A stretch of 64,000 nt of DNA from an uncultured Lachnospiraceae bacterium (GTDB taxonomy: Bacteria > Bacillota > Clostridia > Lachnospirales > Lachnospiraceae): positions 9,626 to 73,625 of the forward strand of contig CAJULA010000018.1 in assembly GCA_910587155.1 (NCBI GenBank), given 5' to 3'. Of the stretch, positions 54,340 through 62,653 are shown one piece after another. Position numbers and translations under genes: made by a program. The stretch's first letter is position 1; the number at the start of each line of letters is the position of its first letter. The notes under the pieces were generated by a model, which ran no database searches, was not told the origin of the DNA, and was given only the letters and a program-made list of their open reading frames with translations.

Positions 54340-56112
54340 TTAATCAGCAGCCCTCTCATCATCAACTAACGCAAGAGCCCTTGTCTCTATTAAATTTGTA
54401 CAAATCGAAATAAATTCTTCCACCGGTACATTTTTTAAATGTTTCCCACCACGAATATTAATCGCAACCGTTCTGTTACTTACTTCATGATCTCCTAAAA
54501 CTAAGACATAAGGAACTTTATAATTCCTGAAGTGCTTAATTCTCTTATTCATATGTGTTTCGGATAATTCCGCTTCACACCGAATCTTCCTATCCCGGAG
54601 AATTTTCGCGACCTCTTTTGCATACTCTATATGCTTCTCATTAATCGGTACAATTCCAACCTGTACCGGCGAAATCCAAAACGGAAAAGCGCCCTTAAAG
54701 TTTTCAATGAGGATACCAATAAACCGCTCCAGTGAGCCATATACTACTCTGTGAATAATAACCGGAACCTTTTCCTGCCCATCCATATCTGTATATGTGA
54801 TACCAAAATTTCTTGGTAATTGGAAATCCAGCTGGATAGTTCCCATTTGCCACTGCCTTTTTAGTGCATCTTTCATCATAATATCAATCTTCGGTCCGTA
54901 AAAAGCTCCGTCTCCTTCATTGATATCATATCCATCTATCCCATACCGCTTATCAAGAATTTCTTTTAATGCGCTCTCCGCTTTATCCCATAACTTAATA
55001 TCTCCCATAAAATCATCTGGTCTGGTTGATAATTCAGGACGATACTCCAGGCCAAAAACTCCATAGAACAAGTCAGCAATATCTAAAATTGCATTCACTT
55101 CATCATAAATCTGATCTTCCGTAATAAAATTATGGGAATCATCTTGCCGGAACATCTGTACACGTAACAAGCCATTCAATTCACCTGACTTTTCCTTGCG
55201 ATGAAGCACATCACAATCTGATAATCTAAATGGCAATTCTCTATAACTTCTATTTCTTCTTTTATAAACAAGAATAGAATTTGGACAATTCATAGGTTTT
55301 ACACCATATGTTGTATTTTCATCAACAGTAATTGTAAACATATTATGTTGATAATGCTCCCAGTGTCCCGATGTAATCCATAAAGAATTATGATTAATTA
55401 AAGGAGAAGAAATTTCCTGATACCCCCGTTTTTCATGTTCTTCTCTCCAAAAATCGAGAATTGTATTAAACAGTTTCCACCCATAGGGTAACCAATATGG
55501 CATTCCTGGCGCAGTTGAATCCATAAAAAATAAATCCAACTGGGGGCCCAATATCTTATGATCTCTTTCTTTGGCTTCCTTTAAAAACTGTAAATGTTCC
55601 TTCAATTCTTCTTTCGTTTCAAACGCAAATAAATACACTCTCTGAAGTATTGCATTCTTTTCATTGCCTCTCCAATATGCGGAAGAAACTGATTTAATTT
55701 TAAAGGAAACACTTAATAACTCTGAGGCACTCTCAACATGGGGACCTCTACATAAATCTTTAAAATCTTCCCCCAAATCATAAATACTAATCGTCTCATC
55801 ATCCGATAACTCATGAATCAATTCCACCTTAAAAGGCTGATCCGAAAATTCTGTAAGTGCCTCTTTACGTGACACTTCACGATAAGTAAAAGATTCCTTT
55901 CTCTTTAAAATTTCTCTCATTTTATTTTCAATAGTTGCAAAGTCATCCGGACTAAGACTCCTTGGCAAAAGGAAATCATAATAACACCCATCTTCAATTT
56001 GCGGACCTATTGCTAACTTTACATTTTCTTTTCCAAAAAGTTCTACAACCGCTTTTGCTAATATATGAGCTAAAGAATGTCTGTAACATTCCGAAAAATT
56101 TTCTGTTTTCAT
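54340..56112 (-). CDS. thrS: Threonyl-tRNA synthetase lacking the TGS domain
   Basis: About 590 residues. I start at the ATG at 56112, 5 bp after GGAGG; an upstream ATG at 56124 overlaps the site. The protein opens directly in the editing-domain region (HSLAHILAKAVVELFGKENV) with no N-terminal TGS domain of about 60 residues. The catalytic core has motif 1-3 elements: GMPYWLPYGWKLFNTILDFW, RVQMFRQDDSHNFITEDQIY and VYGSLERFIGILIENFKGAF, then the anticodon-binding domain (PVQVGIVPINEKHIEYAKEV). The local base composition is AT-rich. Likely a second, acquired copy; the main gene would be elsewhere. Confidence 0.9.
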   Translation of the reverse strand: MKTENFSECYRHSLAHILAKAVVELFGKENVKLAIGPQIEDGCYYDFLLPRSLSPDDFATIENKMREILKRKESFTYREVSRKEALTEFSDQPFKVELIHELSDDETISIYDLGEDFKDLCRGPHVESASELLSVSFKIKSVSSAYWRGNEKNAILQRVYLFAFETKEELKEHLQFLKEAKERDHKILGPQLDLFFMDSTAPGMPYWLPYGWKLFNTILDFWREEHEKRGYQEISSPLINHNSLWITSGHWEHYQHNMFTITVDENTTYGVKPMNCPNSILVYKRRNRSYRELPFRLSDCDVLHRKEKSGELNGLLRVQMFRQDDSHNFITEDQIYDEVNAILDIADLFYGVFGLEYRPELSTRPDDFMGDIKLWDKAESALKEILDKRYGIDGYDINEGDGAFYGPKIDIMMKDALKRQWQMGTIQLDFQLPRNFGITYTDMDGQEKVPVIIHRVVYGSLERFIGILIENFKGAFPFWISPVQVGIVPINEKHIEYAKEVAKILRDRKIRCEAELSETHMNKRIKHFRNYKVPYVLVLGDHEVSNRTVAINIRGGKHLKNVPVEEFISICTNLIETRALALVDDERAAD

Positions 56113-56243
56113 CTTTGCCTCCATTAATAGTTCGTCTTTTTCACGTTTTATATATAATAAACGATTGTATTTTAAGTTTCCAAATAAAATCTTCCATTAT
56201 CCCATGGTCTGTATGATATCACTGATTCCCGCCAAAGTCAATC

Positions 56244-56375
56244 TTAAAAGCCCTTAGTCCCACGGCAAACGCAGTCAACATCCTCTCCGTGAAAAACAAA
56301 ACCGTGTTCTTCTATCAGTTTCCTATAGATAGAAACTCCACCCTTCCCCTTTTTAATCCTGTCATCATTTTTCAC
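56244..56375 (-). CDS. Small protein downstream of the GNAT, unknown
   Basis: 43 residues starting from a GTG at 56375 (KNDDRIKKGKGGVSIYRKLI and ending DCVCRGTKGF). The start overlaps the stop of the GNAT gene by 4 bp, with AGGGG just before. Two cysteines in DCVCRG. No family recognised. It could be a real coupled small gene or the C-terminal remnant of one. Confidence 0.35.
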   Translation of the reverse strand: MKNDDRIKKGKGGVSIYRKLIEEHGFVFHGEDVDCVCRGTKGF

Positions 56376-57127
56376 ACCCCTTTATCCGCTAAAATCTTAT
56401 CGAATTTCTTCTCCGACAGGATTTCATGAGTCACGAGCTGACCTTCAAAGAAAAGGGAAAAGGTTGTAAAGGGCGAAGGGGCATTCTGTGCATCCTCTCT
56501 GGTCTGAATATGTACGGATTGAAAGGCAGCATTCCTGGCTTTCGCCATACCCTCCAGTATCGGTACATACTTTGCCGTGAAGGGGCATTGGTTTGTGTAA
56601 TACAGTACAAATCCCCCCGGCATATCTTTATGCCCGCGCACGCTATCCCGGAAGCAGGGAAGAGAGGCATCCTCCTCAAAGGGCAGGTACATCAGCTCAA
56701 AATAAGGCTCTGCCGTATCCGCTGTCCGAAAGCCCTTATAGCCCATATATTTCGGGTCAGAAAGGAATCCCATCTTTTTCCTGGAGGACAGGATTACAAG
56801 TCCCTTTTTCCCTTTCTCTTTACTGTCCCGGATGCACGCTTCCAGCAGAAGGTTCGAGTATCCATGCCCCTTGAACTGCCCGGATACCCACAGGCAGTCG
56901 ATGTACATATACTCTTTTGCTTCGATAGGCGTCCATGCACATTCCGCGGGAATATACTCAATGAAGCATTTCCCCCTGACATTGCCTTTTAAGAATACAA
57001 GCCCTTCGTCCAGCCTGTCTTTCAGCCAGTTCTTTTTGGACATGACCTGGATATCCTTATTATTGGAAATCGCACAGCAAATGTGTTCCTTATCAATATT
57101 TTCGTGTGTCAGTTTTACAAATTCCAT
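56372..57127 (-). CDS. GNAT acetyltransferase with C-terminal YoaP-like domain
   Basis: 251 residues. N-terminal GNAT domain (about 1-150): EFVKLTHENIDKEHICCAIS, EYMYIDCLWVSGQFKGHGYS (acetyl-CoA loop with QFKGHGYSN) and GKKGLVILSSRKKMGFLSD. The C-terminal part (GGFVLYYTNQCPFTAKYVPI, then PSPFTTFSLFFEGQLVTHEI) matches the YoaP-type extension, which has a thioredoxin-like fold with a single Cys in QCPFT. Biochemical function of the family is not established. GAGGGAGG site upstream. Confidence 0.85.
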   Translation of the reverse strand: MEFVKLTHENIDKEHICCAISNNKDIQVMSKKNWLKDRLDEGLVFLKGNVRGKCFIEYIPAECAWTPIEAKEYMYIDCLWVSGQFKGHGYSNLLLEACIRDSKEKGKKGLVILSSRKKMGFLSDPKYMGYKGFRTADTAEPYFELMYLPFEEDASLPCFRDSVRGHKDMPGGFVLYYTNQCPFTAKYVPILEGMAKARNAAFQSVHIQTREDAQNAPSPFTTFSLFFEGQLVTHEILSEKKFDKILADKGV

Positions 57128-57227
57128 ATTCTATTGCCTCCCTCATACAGTCTAACGAGCATATCTTCCATATAATTGCCTCGCAAAATACCAATTGCAA
57201 TCTGTGTTTCCCAGAAAACGGAAGTAA

Positions 57228-57434
57228 TCAGTCAACCTTGTGAAAGAGTACTGTCTCATTTTTCATGGATATTTTCCCGACCTGCCAGCCATATTCCGCA
57301 AGCTCTTTCTTATATTTCAGAAAAGAGTGATCAATTGGTATCCCCGCAATCTCCTGAATCTCCTCAAAGGTCAACAAAAAAGCTTCTTTTTCGCTTTTCT
57401 GCACATATTCCCACAAAGCGTTGTATTTACTCAT
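57228..57434 (-). CDS. Small DUF7662-like protein
   Basis: 68 residues. MSKYNALWEYVQKSEKEAFL then LTFEEIQEIAGIPIDHSFLK and EYGWQVGKISMKNETVLFHK, the layout of DUF7662 (K-Y-x-x-L-x-x-Y-L ... L-T-F-x-E-I). GAGGAG precedes the ATG. Often found in mobile or accessory regions. No function is known. Confidence 0.65.
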   Translation of the reverse strand: MSKYNALWEYVQKSEKEAFLLTFEEIQEIAGIPIDHSFLKYKKELAEYGWQVGKISMKNETVLFHKVD

Positions 57435-57869
57435 TGCCTTACTCCTCTCTTTTTCTTAAAACATAGATGGCAGTTACCGCTTGTGTCTTTATCGATGCCA
57501 CTACAACGATATAAAACACTGCTCAACAATGTTTCCTTTTGAGCAGTTTTCCTGTAAAGTCTAATTATATCATTTCCAAAACGCCAAAACAATCTGTTTC
57601 CCATAAACGGATTACTAAATAACGTGAAATATCCGGGCATTCCAAAATTCACCTGAAACAAGGTCGAATTTTATCATACTCGGACATTTCAAAAATTTAT
57701 AAAGGGTATTTAATCATGCGAATGTCTTGCAATAAGAGCGGCCAGCCAGGAACACAAACAGGAAAATCTCAATCATGGAGGACACTTGCTTTCCGCGGAC
57801 TTTCTTACGTTTTTCTCATGAAACGTTTATGATTCCGCCTCAATTTCAGGGATGTTTTTCCCAACCAGC
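57435..57869. other. Gene-free interval before the palindromic repeat
   Basis: About 435 bp without a supportable gene. It contains a pair of GAGCAG/CTGCTC sequences (CTGCTCAACAATG ... TTTTGAGCAG at about 57519-57547) that could form a hairpin, but no protein or RNA I recognise. AT-rich with frequent stops. Confidence 0.45.
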
Positions 57870-57998
57870 TTAGGGAAACGCTGATGAAAGCGTTTCCCGC
57901 GCCGGATTTGCACTGCAAAACAGCATTTTCCTTTGCAAATCCATGCGCATCCACCGGAGGCTCTGAGGAAGCGCTGATTTAATCAGCACTTCCTCAGA
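57870..57998. repeat. Full-length dispersed palindromic repeat (MITE-like), copy 2
   Basis: Same 128-bp element as 28721-28848 in opposite orientation. It starts with AGGGAAACGCTGATGAAAGC and GTTTCCCGCGCCGGATTTGC, has AAACAGCATTTTCCTTTGCA in the middle and ends CTGAGGAAGCGCTGATTTAA TCAGCACTTCCTCAG. Spurious short frames in it (LIKSALPQSL) recur in copy 1, which is a sign of shared DNA, not of shared protein. Confidence 0.8.
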
Positions 57999-58047
57999 TA
58001 TTCTAAATTGTATCTCATAGGAAGCCAATATATTTTTGCGATTCTTT

Positions 58048-58554
58048 TTATATGGAAACAGAGAGCGTTGCACCAGGTTCAGATCCGGCTGATTCCCCGG
58101 TCTTCGTATAAAAGATTACAGGCTCCGTCTTAACAGCATCCACAGACTCTTCTACAGATATACCGCCATTTTTGCCAGTGTGATCCGGGGAAGTCTTTTC
58201 ACTCAATGCATCCTTTCCCCTTTCACGGATGCTGACACTATCCGTATTCCCATTCCGGCTTTCTGTTATCCTTTTTTCCTGCTCCTCACGTTCTTCTCTG
58301 CGCTTCCGGATGGCGTTTTCCTGCTCCGTTTTCGCTTTTTCTCTTGCCTCCTTTGCATCCTCCTTCATTCCTTTTTCGGTCACTTTCTGATAGTCTTCCG
58401 CTTTATCCGCAAAGTCCCCTACATACCCCATTGCCCGTTCCATGACGGCTTTATCACCTCTCCGCTCTGCCTCTTTATAGACACGGAAGGGAGTATTCAG
58501 TAACTTCATATTCATACTTGCACCTGCAAGGCCTTCCATTGTTTTCGTATGCAT
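58048..58554 (-). CDS. Charged coiled-coil protein, unknown
   Basis: 168 residues. N-terminal half has MHTKTMEGLAGASMNMKLLN, then a long charged coiled coil (KEDAKEAREKAKTEQENAIR), and the C-terminal half is low complexity. AGATGGAGGG precedes the ATG. It and the gene at 58638 form a pair on the same strand. I do not recognise either; they may be accessory genes of the integrative element. Confidence 0.5.
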   Translation of the reverse strand: MHTKTMEGLAGASMNMKLLNTPFRVYKEAERRGDKAVMERAMGYVGDFADKAEDYQKVTEKGMKEDAKEAREKAKTEQENAIRKRREEREEQEKRITESRNGNTDSVSIRERGKDALSEKTSPDHTGKNGGISVEESVDAVKTEPVIFYTKTGESAGSEPGATLSVSI

Positions 58555-58637
58555 AGTTACCCTCCATCTTCATTTTCCAGACATCATCTTTTTGAGAAGC
58601 TCAAATAACACTCCCTTTTAAATAGTCTGAATCTCTT

Positions 58638-59243
58638 TTATTCTGATACCGAAGCATTCTTCCGCCTGTATGCATCATTGTCTTTTTGGCTTAACTCGTT
58701 TTCTATCTGCGCCAGCTTTCTCTCCAGCTCCCGGATTTTGTTTCCCTTATTATTGCCGGATGGCATAGAGGGATAGTCGCACGGTGTTTCATCCCCGGAA
58801 GCCGACTGGATCTGCTGCTCCAGTTGCTGCCTTTTCTCTTTCAGCTTCTTGATTTCCCTGTCAACCTTATCTGTATTTGCGACACATTTCTCCGCCGGCT
58901 TTCCCTGACTGTCTCCGATTGCCTTCGATCCCTTGCCATTTTCTCCTTCCTTTGGACGGTCATCCTTTCCATTTACATGGTCAGCTTTGGGATCATCAAA
59001 AAAGATTTTCCGGTTGCCGTTTTCATCCTGACCTACCCGGTATAGCCCCGTAGGCTTTTTCTCCAATTTCTCACTGCTAATATACTCATCCTGTGGTTCG
59101 GACAGCTTGCCGGAGTTTTTTCCTTCTGTAGCTTTCTCTGCTTCCTTTGCCTTTTCCGCCCTCCGGATGGCCTGTTTTTCCTTCACCCTCTCTGCATAAT
59201 CGGTGTCGGAATGATCATAATTTCCATAAATCTGCATTGCCAT
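58638..59243 (-). CDS. Charged coiled-coil protein, unknown
   Basis: About 201 residues. Starts MAMQIYGNYDHSDTDYAERV; an ATG six bases upstream at 59249 is also possible because both fit the AAGGAGGAAC site. The middle (GLYRVGQDENGNRKIFFDDP) is the most conserved-looking part, and the C-terminal half is a coiled coil (KKLKEKRQQLEQQIQSASGD and IRELERKLAQIENELSQKD). Same low-complexity style as 58048. No family recognised. Confidence 0.5.
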   Translation of the reverse strand: MAMQIYGNYDHSDTDYAERVKEKQAIRRAEKAKEAEKATEGKNSGKLSEPQDEYISSEKLEKKPTGLYRVGQDENGNRKIFFDDPKADHVNGKDDRPKEGENGKGSKAIGDSQGKPAEKCVANTDKVDREIKKLKEKRQQLEQQIQSASGDETPCDYPSMPSGNNKGNKIRELERKLAQIENELSQKDNDAYRRKNASVSE

Positions 59244-59395
59244 AAGCATGTTCCTCCTTCAAATTGATATTGTCAGATAGCTGCCTTCCAGTTGATTGGC
59301 AGACAGCTTTCTTTTTCAGAATTTTTATATTCCTGAATCACTTTCTTATAGTCTGTGCAGTAAATGCAAAGACCTGCCGGATAGCTGCAAAGCTC

Positions 59396-60100
59396 TTACA
59401 TGTTTTTCATATACTGCAGAACAACACCGGAAAACTCCCTGCTCCGCAGCCGTGATACTGGGACCTCTTTGCCGTTGTCCATATAAGCAGTCCCGTTTTT
59501 ATATCCTGTTAAATGCTTCAGATTGATAAGATAGCTCCTGTGACACCGAAAAAAATGACTGTCAAGCTTCATTTCTAAGTTTTCGATCCGCTCATAATAA
59601 TCAACAATCTCGCCGGAAGCCAGATTCAGATATATTTTCCGGTCTATGATCTCACAGAACACAATCTCATCCTTTGAGATGATCCTCCCCTCATGCCCCT
59701 TTTGCACAAGCAGGCTGTCTTCATTGGCATTTTGCATGGATGCGTAAAGGCGCTCCATGGTCTTGGCAAACTGTTTTTTATCCACCGGCTTGACCAGATA
59801 ATCGTAGGCCTGTACCTCAAAAGACTGGAACACCATCTCTTTCAGTACCGTGATAAAGATCAGGAATCCCCGGAACTGATCCGCTCTCAGTTTCCTTGCT
59901 GTTTCCATACCATCCATGCCCTTCATCTGGATATCCAAAAACAAGATGTCGATCTGTCCATTGTAGTCCAACAGTTCTTCGCCGCTTAAAAATGTCCGAA
60001 CACGGATCTCCCTGTTCTTTTTACGGAAAAAACCAGAAACAAAAGCCCTTATATAGTCGGACATATGTTTTTCATCATCACAGATTGCAATATGGATCAA
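59396..60100 (-). CDS. LytTR-family response regulator
   Basis: About 234 residues. I start at the TTG at 60100 because AGGAGGAG lies just upstream of it, inside the first codons of the longer ATG frame at 60118. Receiver: IHIAICDDEKHMSDYIRAFV, IDILFLDIQMKGMDGMETAR (phospho-Asp) and AQDYLVKPV-type QAYDYLVKPVDKKQF. C-terminal LytTR DNA-binding domain: GRIISKDEIVFCEIIDRKIY, HFFRCHRSYLINLKHLTGYK and VPVSRLRSREFSGVVLQYM. Such regulators control peptide-signalling or toxin loci. No histidine kinase gene is beside it, so it is an orphan or has lost its partner. Confidence 0.88.
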   Translation of the reverse strand: MIHIAICDDEKHMSDYIRAFVSGFFRKKNREIRVRTFLSGEELLDYNGQIDILFLDIQMKGMDGMETARKLRADQFRGFLIFITVLKEMVFQSFEVQAYDYLVKPVDKKQFAKTMERLYASMQNANEDSLLVQKGHEGRIISKDEIVFCEIIDRKIYLNLASGEIVDYYERIENLEMKLDSHFFRCHRSYLINLKHLTGYKNGTAYMDNGKEVPVSRLRSREFSGVVLQYMKNM

Positions 60101-60291
60101 TACACTCCTCCTCGTCATTACATTGTCAATGGCAAAAGAAAAATCTTAGCCGCTACCATAACAGTCATTTTATTATAACCTGACAAAAATACCAAAACAA
60201 TTTCATTGTTGTGAAATGTTTATCTGTTGCCGCGAAATGCCGTATAAAATCCTGCCAATCACTTGGGGTATTTCAACCGGGGGAGTACATG

Positions 60292-60856
60292 AGGTAATCT
60301 TTTCTTTGCGCCCCATCTGTTCTGCCAGAGATTGCTTTTTCTGCCTGCGTATCAATCAGACAGAATTGCCTCCATCCTGGATGAACTGCAGAAACGCCAT
60401 CTGATTTCCTATCTTTTCCTTGACCGTGGGAAAGTAATCAAATACAAAATCCGCGACTGGAAAAAACATAATACCGTGCTGGATTACAACTGCCCCTGTC
60501 AAAAAGATACGGGCTTTTTCTTTATGCCCACTGTGGTTGCGACAGAACTGGTCAGCGCCGGCCGCTGCTCCGAAATGGATATCCTGCTGGATCTGTGGAT
60601 GTCCGCTGTCTACAATGACAGCCAGGTGCAGGGTTCGGAGATTGGCCCGGTTGTCTATTTCCATAATGGCACCGGCTCTCCACTTGCGGCGTACAGTGAA
60701 ATGGCTGTCCGCTGGGGCATCTCCAAAGCCACAACAGGGCGTGTGCTGAAAAAACTTGCTGACATGGACTATATCTCCTTAATGTCATTCCCCGGAAGAA
60801 CGGGCAGCGTGATCTATCTGCACAGCTATCTTTCCACTATGTTCCAGATTTTATAA
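60292..60856 (+). CDS. Winged-helix replication/regulator-like protein, uncertain 5' end
   Basis: An open frame from about 60292 reads FFAPHLFCQRLLFLPAYQSD and then RIASILDELQKRHLISYLFL, GKVIKYKIRDWKKHNTV and EMAVRWGISKATTGRVLKKL with DYISLMSFPGRTGSVIYL. The last is a helix-turn-helix; the first part resembles the N-terminal domain of phage/plasmid replication proteins. No ATG fits the frame; TTG at 60332 is the only clear candidate and the sequence looks coding before it. The 5' end is probably frameshifted or truncated. Function is uncertain. Confidence 0.45.
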
Positions 60857-60866
60857 GGAGGTATCC

Positions 60867-61352
60867 ATGGAACCCATACCCAGACCATTATCACAGAAGC
60901 TTGCCCTGACGCTCCTTGTCGGGGCAGGCTGCTTTCTTACCGGCCTTGTCTTCTGGTTTTCCCAAAAAGACACGGCTTTTTTTCTCCTGAGCAGTGTCAT
61001 CTTCCTGTGTTCCTGCATCCGGGCGGCATCCCTCTTCCGGAAAATCAGGGGGAAATCCTATCTTGTACTGGAGGGCATCTGCACCGGTTACTGCCCGAAA
61101 CTGTTCGTGAAATACCGCGAGATCTATCTGCTGGATGCGGAAGGTGTCCCCCATACCCTGTTTATCGGCAGAGATTACAAAATCCGGACAGGCTGTTCCT
61201 ACCGCTTTTATTTCCTCTCCCCGCCAGATTCCCTCAAGGAGAACAGCCCCTGGCTGGAAAAGGCAATGCTGGCAGACAGCCTGCTTGGGATGGAGCTTCT
61301 GGAAAATGTACCCGTTTCCGGAACTGCATCCCCTTCCAATATGGACCTGTAA
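60867..61352 (+). CDS. Two-helix membrane protein of the integrative element
   Basis: 161 residues with AAGGAGGTATCC before the ATG. Two membrane helices at the N-terminus (LALTLLVGAGCFLTGLVFWF and FFLLSSVIFLCSCIRAASLF), then a cytoplasmic beta-rich domain (YLVLEGICTGYCPKLFVKYR, RDYKIRTGCSYRFYFLS). I do not recognise the family; it lies between a replication-like gene and the ATPase/nuclease pair, as a conserved accessory gene might. Confidence 0.5.
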   Translation: MEPIPRPLSQKLALTLLVGAGCFLTGLVFWFSQKDTAFFLLSSVIFLCSCIRAASLFRKIRGKSYLVLEGICTGYCPKLFVKYREIYLLDAEGVPHTLFIGRDYKIRTGCSYRFYFLSPPDSLKENSPWLEKAMLADSLLGMELLENVPVSGTASPSNMDL

Positions 61353-61378
61353 AGTCTTTGTCCCACCCTGTAAATCCA

Positions 61379-61459
61379 TTAAAACGGATTAAATATATTA
61401 AAAAGCAATAAAAAGGTTTAAATCGGTTAAAAATGTGGTATAATGGATAAAACGGATAA
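61379..61459 (+). promoter_or_regulatory. Promoter region with three AT-CGG boxes upstream of the ATPase gene
   Basis: An extended -10, TGGTATAAT (TATAAT at 61439-61444), lies 28 bp before the ATPase start. Three similar boxes flank it: TTAAAACGGATTAAA (61379-61393), TTTAAATCGGTTAAAA (61417-61432) and GATAAAACGGATAA (61446-61459). They share TAAA-N-CGG-N-T-AA. Such repeats could be operators for autoregulation. The -35 is not clear. Confidence 0.5.
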
Positions 61460-61471
61460 GGAGGTACACAT

Positions 61472-62653
61472 ATGGAACTCAGAGCTGAAGATGTCTTCCG
61501 TCCCGGAGCATTCCCCGAATACACCTATATATCACGAAAATCTGCCGTTTCCGACCTGCCCTATGAATTCCGGCTGATGCAGGCCATCAAGGTATCCGGA
61601 TTCCTGACTTCCCTGGTAGGCCCCTCCAAAATGGGGAAAACCATTTTGTGCGAAAAGGTCATTGGCTTTGAACATATCGTGGAAATTTCCGGAGCCGACT
61701 TTGATGAAGATACGGATTTCTGGAAGCTGGTTTCCGCCAAAGCAGGGCTTGCATACGAAGGCCAGTTTGCGTCCGAAAAGCAGATTCTCAGCACCCGTGA
61801 TAAATACACCAAAAAGGAAACCTTTTCCCTGACCAAGGATAAGATCATAGAATATTACAGGGAGCAGAATTTGGTCCTGGTCATAGATGACTTCCACTAT
61901 GCCCCGGAGGGGAAACGGATGCAGATTGCCCAGCAGCTCAAGGATGCCATCCGCAGGGGATTTAAAGCCATTGTGGTGTCCCTGCCCCACCGTGCGGACG
62001 AAGCAATCCGCCAGAACGCAGACCTTTCCGGGCGCCTAAGTCTCATCAATATGGAGCCGTGGGAAGTGGATGATTTAAAAGAAATCGCCAAACTGGGGTT
62101 TGGAAAACTGGGCATTTCCATTGAAGATTCCATTGCGGCACAGATTGCGGTAGAGAGCCTTTCCTCCCCACAGCTGATGCAGTATATCTGTCTGAACATC
62201 TGTATCATGCTGGAAATGTCCGGGGACGAAAACCATCAGATCCGGCAGGAAATTTTGGAGACTGCTTATCACTATACCACCGCAAACTTTGAATATGGGG
62301 ATGTGGTCTCCCTGATGCAGAAAGGGCCGAACACCCGCGGCAAGAGCCGGAACACCTTCCAGACCGCTGATGGGCAGGAGCATGACATTTATGAGCTGAT
62401 TGTAAAATCCATTGCAGAAAATCCTCCCATTATGAAACTGGAATTTGAGGATGTGAAGGAGCGGATCTACCGTCTGCTTGCAGATAACTGCAAAAAACCT
62501 TCCCCGCAGATGATCCGTGAGAGTCTGGCAAAACTGAGGGAGCTTCTGTATGGACGGGAAGATATTTTCAAGGTACTTGACTGGAAGGAAGGGAGTCTCT
62601 ACATCTTAGATCCTCTGTTCCTGTTTTATCTGCGATGGGGAGGCGCTCACTGA
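61472..62653 (+). CDS. STAND/ORC-like ATPase, partner of a PD-(D/E)XK nuclease
   Basis: 393 residues. Walker A GPSKMGKT (50-57), Walker B NLVLVIDDFHYAPEGK, a sensor-like segment IVVSLPHRADEAIRQNADLS with GRLSLINMEPW, then a helical lid. The C-terminal part (SLYILDPLFLFYLRW) looks like a winged-helix or short hydrophobic tail. AAGGAGG precedes the ATG. The stop and the start of the nuclease gene abut (TGA-ATG), so the two are translated together. ATPase plus nuclease pairs of this kind are common in anti-phage defence or plasmid interference, but this combination is not one I can name. Confidence 0.75.
   Translation: MELRAEDVFRPGAFPEYTYISRKSAVSDLPYEFRLMQAIKVSGFLTSLVGPSKMGKTILCEKVIGFEHIVEISGADFDEDTDFWKLVSAKAGLAYEGQFASEKQILSTRDKYTKKETFSLTKDKIIEYYREQNLVLVIDDFHYAPEGKRMQIAQQLKDAIRRGFKAIVVSLPHRADEAIRQNADLSGRLSLINMEPWEVDDLKEIAKLGFGKLGISIEDSIAAQIAVESLSSPQLMQYICLNICIMLEMSGDENHQIRQEILETAYHYTTANFEYGDVVSLMQKGPNTRGKSRNTFQTADGQEHDIYELIVKSIAENPPIMKLEFEDVKERIYRLLADNCKKPSPQMIRESLAKLRELLYGREDIFKVLDWKEGSLYILDPLFLFYLRWGGAH

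Noticed and set aside
56113..56240. Possible T-box leader upstream of the threonyl-tRNA synthetase
   Set aside because: No AGGGTGG-type T-box sequence or specifier hairpin could be seen in the leader.
57870..58073. Minus-strand frame with QSLRWMRMDLQRKM in the second repeat copy
   Set aside because: Same repeat translated; no start or function.
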